A stretch of DNA of 64,000 bases from Hymenobacter sp. IS2118 (GCF_000715495.1 NZ_JNLX01000060.1:1-64000), one strand, 5' to 3'; shown: positions 36,297-44,365, numbered from the stretch's first letter. Notes: a model not told the origin generated them from the sequence alone. Numbers and translations: made by a program.

Positions 36297-37406
36297 ATGT
36301 CCACTGCCGCCGCGCCCCGCTCCAAAACTAAAAAGAAGACCCTCATGCCTCAGGAAGAGGCCCATGTGGTGTACAAAGACCCCGCCCGCCAAGCCCAGAT
36401 GGCGGGCCTGCGCTACGCCACCGACCAGGCGCCCGGCATCGTCCGAAAAACCACGCGGGCCGGAAATTTTACCTACCACGACGCGAAAGGCCAGAAAATT
36501 ACGGATGCCAAAACGCTGGACCGAATCGCCAGCTTTGTGGTGCCACCGGCCTGGACCGACGTATGGATTGCCGCCTCGGCTACCGCCCACCTGCAGGTGA
36601 CGGGGCGCGACAGCCTGGGCCGCAAGCAGTACCGCTACCACCCCGCCTGGGACGAAATGCGCAGCCTGACTAAATTCTCCCGCTTGCGCACCTTTGGCGA
36701 GCAGCTGGCGGCGTTGCGCGAGCAATTCAGCAAAGACCTGCGCCGTCCGGCCTTGGACCGCGAGAAAGTAATAGCCCTGGTGCTGACCCTGATGGACCAG
36801 TCTTTCATTCGGGTGGGCAATAAGGAATACGCCAAAAAGAACAAGAGCTACGGCCTGACGACCCTGCGCGACCAGCACGTCGCGATTGACGGAGCTGATG
36901 TGAATTTCAGCTTCGTGGGCAAAAAAGGCGTGCCGCACGACGTGACCCTGCACGACGCCCGCCTGGCCCGGCTGGTGCGCAAGTGCAAGGAAATTCCCGG
37001 CCAGCACTTGTTTCAATACTACACCCGCGATGGCCAGCGCCACGCCCTGGAATCGGGCGACGTGAACGAGTACCTGCAGCGCCACACGGGCCTGGCCCTC
37101 TCGGCCAAAGATTTTCGCACCTGGGGCGGCACCGTCAAAATGGTGCAATGCCTGGAAGCCGTGCTACAAGAAGAGCCCGATTTAACTCCCGAAAAAGTGG
37201 TGAAAAAGGCCGTGAAAGAAGTTGCCGTCGGCCTGGGCAACACGCCCACGGTCTGCTCCAAATACTACATTCACCCGCAGGTTGTAGAGTTGTTTAAATC
37301 CGGGCAACTAATTGATTACCTGCGCAGGCACGATGCCGAAGCCGCCCCCGGCGACCTGCTCACGCCCGTGGAACGGCTGGTGCTGCGGATGCTGACGGAG
37401 GTGTAG
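36297..37406 (+). CDS. DNA topoisomerase IB (poxvirus-like)
   Basis: Relaxes supercoils through a 3'-phosphotyrosyl intermediate. The 369-residue protein has the N-terminal domain (ADPGI-like DQAPGIVRKTTRAGNFTYHD, FVVPPAWTDVWIA, YHPAWDEMRSLTKFSRL) and the catalytic domain with VIALVLTLMDQSFIRVGNKEY-type signature (read as LMDQSFIRVGNKEYAKKNKS), YGLTTLRDQHV containing a catalytic Arg, a Lys in FVGKKGVPHDV, and the nucleophilic Tyr in the CSKYYIHPQVV segment. The start ATG at 36297 begins a basic leader of 20 residues; the frame is open far upstream but that part overlaps the App1 gene antisense and is not coding. Confidence 0.95.
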   Translation: MSTAAAPRSKTKKKTLMPQEEAHVVYKDPARQAQMAGLRYATDQAPGIVRKTTRAGNFTYHDAKGQKITDAKTLDRIASFVVPPAWTDVWIAASATAHLQVTGRDSLGRKQYRYHPAWDEMRSLTKFSRLRTFGEQLAALREQFSKDLRRPALDREKVIALVLTLMDQSFIRVGNKEYAKKNKSYGLTTLRDQHVAIDGADVNFSFVGKKGVPHDVTLHDARLARLVRKCKEIPGQHLFQYYTRDGQRHALESGDVNEYLQRHTGLALSAKDFRTWGGTVKMVQCLEAVLQEEPDLTPEKVVKKAVKEVAVGLGNTPTVCSKYYIHPQVVELFKSGQLIDYLRRHDAEAAPGDLLTPVERLVLRMLTEV

Positions 37407-37460
37407 TAACTGCTCAATCAGCGCTTGTTTTTCTGATTTCGGCTCTGACCAAGACGAACC

Positions 37461-37518
37461 GAAAACGCCTGCGACCAACCTTCGGCTATTCAGTCGATGG
37501 TTAATCGCAGGCGTTTTC
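37461..37518. terminator. Hairpin downstream of topoisomerase IB
   Basis: GAAAACGCCTGCGA and TCGCAGGCGTTTTC form a 14-base-pair stem with a 30-base loop. It ends transcription from the plus strand and would also end the apparent gene remnant on the minus strand. Confidence 0.6.
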
Positions 37519-37623
37519 AGTCGGCGCGCTGCCCTGGCTGAAAGTGACTTTGCTGAGCTGAAATTCATCGGTGCCCAGCCAGCCGTAATCGGGCCGGGCC
37601 TCCGCCTGAAAATATGGTTTTAG
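37501..37623 (-). pseudogene. Possible 3' remnant of a lost gene
   Basis: About 40 in-frame codons on the minus strand read VLKPYFQAEARPDYGWLG then TDEFQLSKVTFSQGSAP and a stop next to a hairpin. The composition and pattern look like real protein sequence, but there is no start and the frame loses this character upstream. I cannot name a family. It could be a decayed gene end left after a deletion or insertion. Confidence 0.3.
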
Positions 37624-37687
37624 CACTATTGACCGAACTGATAGAAGAGCGCAAGCCGCTGATTGAGACAGGTTGTGGGCTCCTTCC

Positions 37688-39307
37688 TTAGCGTCCTTTC
37701 GTGTCGATAGTGCGGTTGTAGGGGAGGTGGTTTTTGCTGGGTGAGCGGGGTTTTGGGGCGTTGGGCGCGGTCAAATCAGAAGCTTCGTCATAAATTTTGA
37801 GCCGGGTGCCGGGACCTTGCAGGCGCAGCTGGTCCTGCCCGGCGCCGCCGTACAAACGCAGCCGAATGGGCCGGCCCGCGCCGGTGCTTCGCAGCTCGAA
37901 TACGTCGTTCCCTTGCAGGGATTCCAGGCTGAGCTCGCGGGTTTCGGTGGTGAAATAGGTGCGCCGGAACTGCAGCGAATCCTGCTGGGCGGGCTTACTG
38001 CCGGATACAGTAAACACGTTTACAGTAGTGGAATCAGCGTAGCGGTGCACCACAAACCGCTCTGCCCGGGCAGTGCCGCCCACCACGGGCTTGCGGGCCA
38101 GCGCCAGGTAGAAGTCTTCGGCCGCCTGGGGCAGGGCTTTGCGACGGGCCCGGAGCGCGCGGTCCAGGGCAGGGCCTTCGAGGGCGTACACGGCCGGGGG
38201 CAGGCGGCGCAGGGCCCGCGCAATGAGCGAATCGGGCAGGCGGCGCTGCAAGTCGGCCGCCGTGCGGCGGAAGTCGGCGCGGGTCATTTGCCGCAGGCCA
38301 CGCTGGTCAATAAAGTCGCCTTGCTGCACCAGCCCCGCCACATTTTCATACTCGGGCTTAAACGTCTGGAACCGGGGAAGAAAAAATGGTCGGCTCACCA
38401 GCCAGGGAATCAGGCCGTCGTCGAACCGAAAATAGACCTGGTCCCGGTCCTTTGGAATGGCCTGGTAGCGCACGCGGCCGTCGGGCCCTTTGAATTCGGC
38501 CCAGTCCCACTGACCTTCGTGGCGGTCCCAGTCGCCGAGCCACACGTCCAGCAGGCGCGCCCGCAAAAAGGCAGCCTCGTCGATGGTGTGGGCCGGGTCG
38601 GCATACACGTCTTCCAGCATAGCTTCGCCGCCCTTGAAGTTGGTGACGCCCGCCAGGTCGGGCGTGCGTGAGGCCAGGGCCTCGTACTTCTCCTCCAGCA
38701 GGGCCGTTTTGCCCTGAAACCGGGCCGACATTTCGCCCAGACCGGTTTCGTCCTTGCGCACGTACACCAGGCGCGGCCGGGTATGCGCCACGCCGGCCGC
38801 CTGGGCCAGCGGCGGCACCGTGAGGGCGCCATACGGCAGCGCCGCCGAGGTGGCGTCGCGCACCGCATTCAGCAAAAAGCTGTTTTGCAAGAACTTAGGC
38901 AGGGTTTTAACAGGGTTTTTATCCAGGGCCCGCAGCGCGTATTCGCGTTTTTGGGTTCCTTCCAGCGTCATGCTGATGCTTTGGTAGCCGCCGCCGGCCT
39001 TGCCGGCTTTCAGGCCACCGGGCACGGCAATGGCTAGCTTGAGCACCGGCGCCATGGCAGGCGCGGCCCAAACGGGCCGGTAATGGTGCCCCCAAAAAAA
39101 CTCATAAAATTTGGAGTGCTGCGCGTACTGGCGGCCTGCCACGGTCAGCACACTATCGGCAGCGGCGGGCAGGGGTTCAGCACTGCCGGGCCCCACGCGG
39201 GCGTCGGGCTGAAAAAAATCGCGCCGGGCGCAGCTGCCAGCTACCAGACCCAGGACCAATAAAAAGCAAAAACGAGAAGCCGGCGGCTGAGCGGAGAATG
39301 AAAGCAT
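37688..39307 (-). CDS. Lipoprotein of a Bacteroidota surface-protein family, kinase-like motifs
   Basis: A 539-residue predicted lipoprotein (signal FCFLLVLGLVAGSC). It resembles the region found after the metallophosphoesterase and before the barrel in large Bacteroidota outer-membrane proteins: YAQHSKFYEFFWGHHYRPVW, VPGGLKAGKAGGGYQS, EYALRALDKNP and PYGALTVPPLAQAAGVAHTR. The centre contains LLDVWLGDWDRHEGQWDWA and IPKDRDQVYFRFDDGLI, which recall the D-x-x-x-x-x-D-R-H and D-x-G motifs of HipA/FAM20-like kinases; a kinase-like fold is my inference. The C-terminal part has a strand-rich GNDVFELRSTG ... YGGAGQDQLRL segment. No barrel is present. It is paralogous to, and divergent from, the gene at 39480. 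Confidence 0.78.
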   Translation of the reverse strand: MLSFSAQPPASRFCFLLVLGLVAGSCARRDFFQPDARVGPGSAEPLPAAADSVLTVAGRQYAQHSKFYEFFWGHHYRPVWAAPAMAPVLKLAIAVPGGLKAGKAGGGYQSISMTLEGTQKREYALRALDKNPVKTLPKFLQNSFLLNAVRDATSAALPYGALTVPPLAQAAGVAHTRPRLVYVRKDETGLGEMSARFQGKTALLEEKYEALASRTPDLAGVTNFKGGEAMLEDVYADPAHTIDEAAFLRARLLDVWLGDWDRHEGQWDWAEFKGPDGRVRYQAIPKDRDQVYFRFDDGLIPWLVSRPFFLPRFQTFKPEYENVAGLVQQGDFIDQRGLRQMTRADFRRTAADLQRRLPDSLIARALRRLPPAVYALEGPALDRALRARRKALPQAAEDFYLALARKPVVGGTARAERFVVHRYADSTTVNVFTVSGSKPAQQDSLQFRRTYFTTETRELSLESLQGNDVFELRSTGAGRPIRLRLYGGAGQDQLRLQGPGTRLKIYDEASDLTAPNAPKPRSPSKNHLPYNRTIDTKGR

Positions 39308-39479
39308 CCGAAAGAATAGGGGAGCATGTTTGTGCTTTTAACGCAGATTCTTGCCAAAAGTCGACCAAGGCCAACGACGACTCTACAACCATTCGCCACT
39401 CATTTGCGGTATAGGCAGGGACAATGCTCCCGCCAGCAAGCAGGTATGGGCTGCGGTGTCCTCGATAAAATTATTGGCT

Positions 39480-41084
39480 ATGTCCAGGTTATTAAGTAAA
39501 AGAGGCGGCTTTTGGCAAGGGCTGATTTGTGCGTTTGCCCTAATGCCAATGGCTTGCAATAGCCAGCAAGCCGCCCAAAACGTAACCACTCAATGGGCGC
39601 CCGACTCGGCCACCGTGCGCCTGGCGGCTGGCCCCGAGTACGACCGGGGCGGCGTATGGCGGTTTTTCTGGGGCACGCACTACCGGAACGTCTGGGCCAC
39701 GCCCGTCACGGTGCCGGTATTAAACTTGGCCACGGCCGTGCCCGGCGGCCTGGTGCCCATCAAGGCCGGCGGCAGCTACCAGAGCCGCACCCTGCGGCTG
39801 GGAGCCGATAACGGCGATGAATTCGTGCTGCGCTCCGTAGACAAAGATGCCAGCGCGGCCCTGCCCGAGGGGTGGGTGCGCGGCCTGCTGGGCGGGCTGA
39901 TGAAAGACCAGACCAGCGCCGCCAACCCCTACGGCGCCTACGTGGCGGCCCGCCTGGCCGAGTCTGCGGGCGTGTACCACACCAATCCCCGGCTGGTGTA
40001 CGTGCCCGACGACCCGGGCCTGGGCAAGTACCGCAAAGGCTACGGCAATGCCCTGTACCTTTTGGAGGAGCGCCCACAAGGGAATCAGTCTGCCGTGGCT
40101 AGTTTCGGCCGTTCCATCGCCGTCATCAACACGGAGAAGATGCTGACTGAAATCAGAAAAAGCCCTGGCGCGGTGGTTGATGCCCGGGCCTACCTCCGGG
40201 CCCGCCTGCTGGATATATGGCTGGGCGACTGGAGCCGCCGCGAGGACCAATGGCGCTGGGCCAGCTTCCAAACCAAGGGGCACGTGGTTTTTCGCCCCAT
40301 TCCCCGCGACCGCGACCAGGCTTTCTTTCTGTTTAATGACGGCGTAGTGACGCGGTTAGTGTCGTGGTTTGTGCCCAAGTACCGCAGCTTTGGCCCCGGC
40401 CTGCCCGTCAGCGGCGTGCAGGGCCTCACCACCACTGCCCGCACCCTCGACCGCACCCTGCTGGCTGCCCTCAGTGCCGAAGACTTCCAGGAAGTGGCCG
40501 ATTCGCTGCGCCAGCGGCTGACGGATGCCGCTATTTCTCACGCTCTCCAGGCCGGACCCCAGGAAACCCAGGCCCTGCTGGCGAATCAGCTGGGCCCCGT
40601 TTTGCGCAAGCGGCGGGAGCGGCTGCCGGCGGCGGCGGCCCGCTTCTACAAGATTCTGGCGGCCGAGGCGTGGTTGGTGGGCACCGACAAGCCCGAGCGG
40701 TTTGCGTTGCGGTTTCTGGAGGGCGGCCGCCTGCGGGTTAGCGTGTCGGCGCTGCGGCCGGGCCAGCCCGATAGCCTGCTCAGCAAGCGAGTATACGACC
40801 GAAAGGACACGTATAAGCTCAGCGTGTTTGGCTTGGGTGGCGATGATGTATTCGAGCTGCAGGGCGCCGGCGGGTCTGGTCCGGCAGTGCATCTTTACGA
40901 CGGCGCCGGGCAAGACGAGGTGGTGCGCAGTGCTCCCGAAAGCCGCAGTGGCGTGACCTGGCACCGCGCGCCCGACGGCAACCGCGAAACCAACCTCACG
41001 GGCATCAAGCTGAAGCCCGATACCGCCCCCGCTGAAACAGCGAACTACCAGGGCTGGCTCAAACGCTACAATCTGGACGACTAA
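39480..41084 (+). CDS. Lipoprotein paralogue of 37688, degenerate kinase-like motif
   Basis: A 534-residue predicted lipoprotein (GLICAFALMPMAC lipobox). It aligns along its full length with the divergent neighbour: VWRFFWGTHYRNVWATPVTV, VPGGLVPIKAGGSYQS, EFVLRSVDKDAS, NPYGAYVAARLAESAGVYHT, LVYVPDDPGLGKYRKGYG, LLDIWLGDWSRREDQWRWAS, IPRDRDQAFFLFNDGVV and a C-terminal GLGGDDVFELQG ... YDGAGQDEVV. The DRH of the neighbour is SRR here, so if the motif is catalytic this copy may be inactive. ATG at 39480 starts the signal peptide; 43 upstream in-frame codons are not signal-like. Its stop overlaps the convergent gene by 4 bases. Confidence 0.78.
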   Translation: MSRLLSKRGGFWQGLICAFALMPMACNSQQAAQNVTTQWAPDSATVRLAAGPEYDRGGVWRFFWGTHYRNVWATPVTVPVLNLATAVPGGLVPIKAGGSYQSRTLRLGADNGDEFVLRSVDKDASAALPEGWVRGLLGGLMKDQTSAANPYGAYVAARLAESAGVYHTNPRLVYVPDDPGLGKYRKGYGNALYLLEERPQGNQSAVASFGRSIAVINTEKMLTEIRKSPGAVVDARAYLRARLLDIWLGDWSRREDQWRWASFQTKGHVVFRPIPRDRDQAFFLFNDGVVTRLVSWFVPKYRSFGPGLPVSGVQGLTTTARTLDRTLLAALSAEDFQEVADSLRQRLTDAAISHALQAGPQETQALLANQLGPVLRKRRERLPAAAARFYKILAAEAWLVGTDKPERFALRFLEGGRLRVSVSALRPGQPDSLLSKRVYDRKDTYKLSVFGLGGDDVFELQGAGGSGPAVHLYDGAGQDEVVRSAPESRSGVTWHRAPDGNRETNLTGIKLKPDTAPAETANYQGWLKRYNLDD

Positions 41085-41791
41085 TCGGGCAGCCCCAGCC
41101 CCGCCAATGGATTTTGGCCATCGAGCGTGCCCTGGCTGCCCAGCACCGCAAACCGGGCGAACATTTCTTCGCCATACCATTGCTCGCTGCGCGTGAGCTT
41201 GATGACTTCCCGGTGGCGCGCATCGCGGTAGGCGTATTCCTGCATGGCCTGCGCCGACTCCCACACGCTGAACGTGGCCTGCCGCACCACCGGTAGCTCG
41301 CCCAGCCCAATGGCCGCGCGCACGCCCACGGCCTGACCCAGGGCCGCGCTGGTGGGCTCTACAAACTGCCAGAAGCGCGGCGTCTTGCGCAGCCGGATGC
41401 TGGCGCGGGTGAGCACCGCCACGGGTGCGTTTTCGGGGGCGGCCTGAGCGTTGGGGTAGTCAAACGGGGTTTTGCCGTCCCAGAGCCCGTGCGATTTTAG
41501 CGGAGCCAGCTGCAGCGTCCACAACTCGGTGCTGCGCTGGCGGTAAGTGGCCCACAGCGGGTGCTGCGCAAAAAATGCGTCTGCCGCGGCGGCATCGTCC
41601 CACACCCCCATGAAGCCGTAGCGGTCCAGGTTGGGCCACAGGCCAAACCCGTTGGCGGCACCGCTGCCCAGCAGCTTAAAAAACTGCAGGCCCGGCACCC
41701 GCTTCAGGGTGGGCGGGGAGGTGCCCATCTGGGCCAGGCCCCAGCGCTTGTTGCCGGGCTTGAGGGTGAATACGGTGAGGGTGGTGAGCAA
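41081..41791 (-). CDS. CrtA-like (spheroidene monooxygenase family) protein
   Basis: A 236-residue protein of the CrtA family, whose founding member is spheroidene monooxygenase of carotenoid synthesis. Family blocks are FKLLGSGAANGFGLWPNLDR, YGFMGVWDDAAAADAFF, LTRASIRLRKTPRFW, AIGLGELPVVRQATFSVWES and YRDARHREVIKLTRSEQWYG followed by EEMFARF. Members in non-phototrophs are widespread and may hydroxylate or ketolate other carotenoids or lack that role; the substrate is unknown. No other carotenoid gene is in the window. The start is probably TTG at 41791, since no ATG precedes the conserved first strand LTTLTVFTLKPG. The 3' end overlaps the convergent gene by 4 bases. Confidence 0.85.
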   Translation of the reverse strand: MLTTLTVFTLKPGNKRWGLAQMGTSPPTLKRVPGLQFFKLLGSGAANGFGLWPNLDRYGFMGVWDDAAAADAFFAQHPLWATYRQRSTELWTLQLAPLKSHGLWDGKTPFDYPNAQAAPENAPVAVLTRASIRLRKTPRFWQFVEPTSAALGQAVGVRAAIGLGELPVVRQATFSVWESAQAMQEYAYRDARHREVIKLTRSEQWYGEEMFARFAVLGSQGTLDGQNPLAGLGLPD

Positions 41792-41852
41792 CGGGGGGTA
41801 GCTTTAGCGGGTACAGCAGCGCCGCAAAGTGAGTAGAGGCGGCCACAAACAA

Positions 41853-41896
41853 ACCGAGCCGAAAGGCCGCTTGTTCAGGGCACCTTTCGGCTCGGT
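41853..41896 (-). terminator. Hairpin downstream of the FMN-binding stress protein gene
   Basis: ACCGAGCCGAAAGG and CCTTTCGGCTCGGT form a perfect 14-base-pair stem, loop 16 bases, with a short T-rich stretch on the minus strand. Confidence 0.65.
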
Positions 41897-41961
41897 ATTC
41901 TTAATCAGTAAGGCAAATCAGCTACGACCCTGCGGCACCAGCTGAAATTTACCGAACGAAT

Positions 41962-42474
41962 TTACTTGGGCTGCACCTGAGCGTGCTCGTTCACGTCGTC
42001 ATCCTTGCTGCGCTCGCCGGTTACCACGGCGCGAACGTAGGCGTAGGCCTGGCTGAGGAGGCTGCTGGGTGAGTCCCAGTATTCGGCCTTGTCGATAGTG
42101 ATTTTCAGGATGTTGATGCGTGGGTCGTCTTTGCCCTTGGGGAACCAGCCACGCATGGGCTCGCTCCACAGTTCGTCAATTTGGGCCTGGTCGCGGTAGG
42201 CGTCGGCCTTGCCCGATACCGAGACGTAGATGTTGCTGCCGGGGTCGGAGTAGTTGAGGTTTACCTGACTGTCCTTTTTGATTTCGTACACCTTGGCCGA
42301 CTCTGAATCGGTGAAGAAGTACAGGGCCTGGTCTTTGCCGGGCTGGATGGTAGCCATGGGCCGGCTGTGCAGGCTGCCGTGCTCGTCGGTGGTAGTGAGC
42401 ATGGCCATGCGCACATCTTTAATTTTTTCGAACAGCTGGCTCAGGTCGTGGGTTACGGGTGTCTTATCGGACAT
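41962..42474 (-). CDS. Pyridoxamine 5'-phosphate oxidase-like (general stress protein 26) family
   Basis: A 170-residue split-barrel flavin-binding protein. Motifs include MAMLTTTDEHGSLHSRPMAT (FMN-binding strand and loop), ALYFFTDSESAKVYEI, QVNLNYSDPGSNIYVSVSGK and LWSEPMRGWFPKGKDDPRI. This pattern is that of the YdaG/GSP26 group, which binds FMN or FAD and is often stress-induced; true PNP oxidase activity is unlikely because the PLP-site residues of PdxH are absent. ATG at 42474. It is divergent from acpH with about 127 bases between starts. Confidence 0.92.
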   Translation of the reverse strand: MSDKTPVTHDLSQLFEKIKDVRMAMLTTTDEHGSLHSRPMATIQPGKDQALYFFTDSESAKVYEIKKDSQVNLNYSDPGSNIYVSVSGKADAYRDQAQIDELWSEPMRGWFPKGKDDPRINILKITIDKAEYWDSPSSLLSQAYAYVRAVVTGERSKDDDVNEHAQVQPK

Positions 42475-42585
42475 GGGGGGAGGAATTGGGAAGTGAAATC
42501 GTGGGCTGGGCCGGGGTTGGCCGGTGGCCTATTTGCTTACGGCAGCCAGCGGGCAGGGGTTGGGCAAGATGCCGGTCCAGGCCCG

Positions 42586-42592
42586 TACTTTG
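42586..42592 (+). promoter_or_regulatory. Candidate -7-like element close to the acpH start
   Basis: TACTTTG ends 9 bases before the acpH ATG; TTG at 42560 lies 23 bases upstream. The same heptamer occurs at a similar distance before the genes starting at 47245 and 62631 on the minus strand. Confidence 0.35.
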
Positions 42593-42601
42593 CCCTCGAA
42601 A

Positions 42602-43198
42602 ATGAATTTTCTGGCCCATCTTTTCCTTTCCGGCTCCCCAGGGGCGGCCCGCTACTCCGACGTGCTGCTGGGCAACTTCATCGCCGACTCGGTGCCCGGC
42701 AAACAGCTGGAAAATTATCCGGCCAACGTGCAGACCGGCATCCGCCTGCACCGGGCCATCGATACCTTCACCGACCAGCACCCCGTGGTGCGCCGCGCCA
42801 CCCAGCGGCTGCGCGCCGCCGGCTACGGCAAGTACGCCGGCGTGATTTCAGACATGTTTCTCGACCATTTTCTGGCCCGTCACTTTCAGCACTACACCCC
42901 TGAAGGCCTAGCCGACTTTGCCCAGCGCATCTATGTTCAGCTCACGGCCCGGCGGCAGGAAATGCCGCCCCGCGTGCAGCACTTCCTGCCCTACATGGTA
43001 GAGCACAACTGGCTGCTGAACTACGCCAACCTAGAAAGCATCACCCGCGCCCTGAACGGTTTGAGCCGGCGCGCCTCACCCGGCTCCGGCATGGAAACCG
43101 CCGTAGTGGAGCTGCAAGCCAACTACGCCGCCTACGAAGCCGACTTTCTGGAATATTTCCCGCAGCTGCAGCAGCACGTGGCCCAATTCCTGGACTAG
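42602..43198 (+). CDS. acpH: Acyl carrier protein phosphodiesterase (AcpH)
   Basis: Removes 4'-phosphopantetheine from holo-ACP. The 198-residue HD-like helical protein opens with MNFLAHLFLSG and has the family blocks LLGNFIADSVPGKQLENYP, GIRLHRAIDTFTDQHPVVRR and ISDMFLDHFLARHF, whose His and Asp residues form the metal site. PYMVEHNWLLNYANLESI is also characteristic. ATG at 42602 is chosen because the conserved sequence begins at that Met. A strong terminator follows 30 bases after the stop. It has no ACP or AcpS gene next to it. Confidence 0.93.
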   Translation: MNFLAHLFLSGSPGAARYSDVLLGNFIADSVPGKQLENYPANVQTGIRLHRAIDTFTDQHPVVRRATQRLRAAGYGKYAGVISDMFLDHFLARHFQHYTPEGLADFAQRIYVQLTARRQEMPPRVQHFLPYMVEHNWLLNYANLESITRALNGLSRRASPGSGMETAVVELQANYAAYEADFLEYFPQLQQHVAQFLD

Positions 43199-43229
43199 CA
43201 CCGATTTACAGTACATTATCCGAACTGAA

Positions 43230-43265
43230 AAAGGCATGCTGCATTTACTGCAGCATGCCTTTTTG
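43230..43265. terminator. Bidirectional terminator
   Basis: AAAAGGCATGCTGCA, loop TTTAC, TGCAGCATGCCTTTTT: a perfect 15-base-pair stem between convergent acpH and slyD. Confidence 0.92.
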
Positions 43266-43286
43266 TTGTCGAATGAGCGAATCCGG

Positions 43287-43811
43287 TTAGTGCTGGTGGC
43301 CGCCTTCGCCGTGGGCGTGGCCGTGGGCCAACTCGTCGGCCGTGGCTTCGCGCACTTCCTGCACCTTGCCGGTGAAGTGCATCACCATGCCCGCCAGGGG
43401 GTGGTTGAAATCCATTTGCACGACCGACTCGCCGATGCTTATCACCTTGGCCTGCATGTGGTTGCCTTCGTTGTCGGCCATGGGCAGGAAGTTTCCCTCT
43501 TGCAGCATTTCCTCGTCCAGCTTACCGTCGATAAGGAATACTTCCTTGGGGATTTCCACCAGTGCCTGCTCGTCGTACTCGCCATAGGCCTGCTCCGGCG
43601 TGAGGCTGAACTGGAAGTCATCGCCGGTATTTTTGCCGTCGAGCTGGATTTCAAACTCCTCGGGCAACCCGCTGTGGCCAAAAAGAAAGACCATGGGCGC
43701 ATCGGCTTCGGCAGATTCTACCAGTACTTTTTCCTGGTTTTCGTCGGTCACACTCAGGTCGTAGGTGATGGTGACAACCTTGTTATCGCTGATTTTATCG
43801 CTGATTTGCAT
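43287..43811 (-). CDS. slyD: FKBP-type peptidyl-prolyl isomerase SlyD
   Basis: Cytoplasmic prolyl isomerase and chaperone, 174 residues. The FKBP fold shows VVTITYDLSVTDENQ, FLFGHSGLPEEFEIQLDGK and FSLTPEQAYGEYDEQAL, with the insert-in-flap domain (LMPMADNEGN-like: FLPMADNEGNHMQAK) and FNHPLAGMVMHFTGKVQEVR. The tail is His-rich (HGHAHGEGGHQH), as in nickel-binding SlyD. ATG at 43811. The first 11 residues contain a doubled ISDK/ISDNK, encoded by AATCAGCGATA repeats that continue upstream into a repeat tract, so the original start was probably shorter or was replaced by repeat sequence. Confidence 0.95.
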   Translation of the reverse strand: MQISDKISDNKVVTITYDLSVTDENQEKVLVESAEADAPMVFLFGHSGLPEEFEIQLDGKNTGDDFQFSLTPEQAYGEYDEQALVEIPKEVFLIDGKLDEEMLQEGNFLPMADNEGNHMQAKVISIGESVVQMDFNHPLAGMVMHFTGKVQEVREATADELAHGHAHGEGGHQH

Positions 43812-43835
43812 TGATTTTATTGATTACGTTGATTC
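43786..43835. repeat. Left repeat tract flanking the GxxExxY gene (overlaps the slyD start)
   Basis: Tandem units of the form TCGCTGATTTTA / TTGATTTTA / TTGATTACG / TTGATTC run from inside slyD codons 2-9 outward past its ATG. They are the inverse orientation of the tract at 44327-44365. Confidence 0.7.
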
Positions 43836-43883
43836 TTTTTTTTGTCGCTGAATTGCGCTACTTGTTTGGTTCGTGAAATCGGC

Positions 43884-44267
43884 TTAGATGGTTTTGATGA
43901 ACCTTTTGAACTGAAGACTTGGCTGGCCAAAGTTAATGAGCAAGCCCGTTTGAAGGCGGTAGGCCGTGAGGTAGTTGATAATTTGGGCAAAATGGTGCTC
44001 ATCTAAAACCGTGGTGGCCTTCAACTCGACCAACACGGTGTCAGCTACTAAAAAGTCAACACGCCGAGTTCCTACTTGCTGATTCAAATAGAAAACCGGC
44101 CGCTCTATTTCCCGCTCGAAAACCAGTCCCGCGTTTTCCATTTCCAACGCCAAACTACGCTGATAAACCACCTCCGGAAACCCAGGCCCCAGTGCCGAAT
44201 GCACCCGCATAGCGCACCCAATTATTACTTCTGTCAATTCCGAATGCGCGTACCGATTGTCAATCAT
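43884..44267 (-). CDS. GxxExxY family protein (nuclease-like)
   Basis: A 127-residue protein of the GxxExxY family (TIGR04256), common in Bacteroidota and named for GFPEVVY, here within RVHSALGPGFPEVVYQRSLA. The second half has RRVDFLVADTVLVELKA, the Asp...Glu-x-Lys arrangement of a PD-(D/E)XK nuclease, and QIINYLTAYRLQTGLLINFG, the helix and strand that usually follow. Function is unestablished. The gene sits alone between inverted repeat tracts that overlap the slyD start and the helicase stop, suggesting it arrived as part of a small repeat-bounded unit. ATG at 44267. AT content is higher than in the neighbours. Confidence 0.93.
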   Translation of the reverse strand: MIDNRYAHSELTEVIIGCAMRVHSALGPGFPEVVYQRSLALEMENAGLVFEREIERPVFYLNQQVGTRRVDFLVADTVLVELKATTVLDEHHFAQIINYLTAYRLQTGLLINFGQPSLQFKRFIKTI

Positions 44268-44326
44268 CCCGCAATAACGCTAACCCAGAAAACACCGCAA
44301 TCGAGAAAAACCACCCAACAGGGAAA

Positions 44327-44365
44327 AATCAGCGAAATCAATTAAATCAGCGTCAATCAGCGATT
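44327..44365. repeat. Right repeat tract flanking the GxxExxY gene (contains the helicase stop)
   Basis: AATCAGCGA, AATCAATTA, AATCAGCGTC, AATCAGCG in tandem, period 9-10 bases, inverted relative to the tract at 43786-43835. The stop codon and last codons (EIAD) of the helicase lie inside it. Confidence 0.75.

Noticed and set aside
43786..44365. CRISPR array at the tandem AATCAGCG repeats
   Set aside because: Units are 9-10 bases with no unique spacers and there is no cas gene. Other repeats in the window are inverted pairs, not regularly spaced direct repeats.
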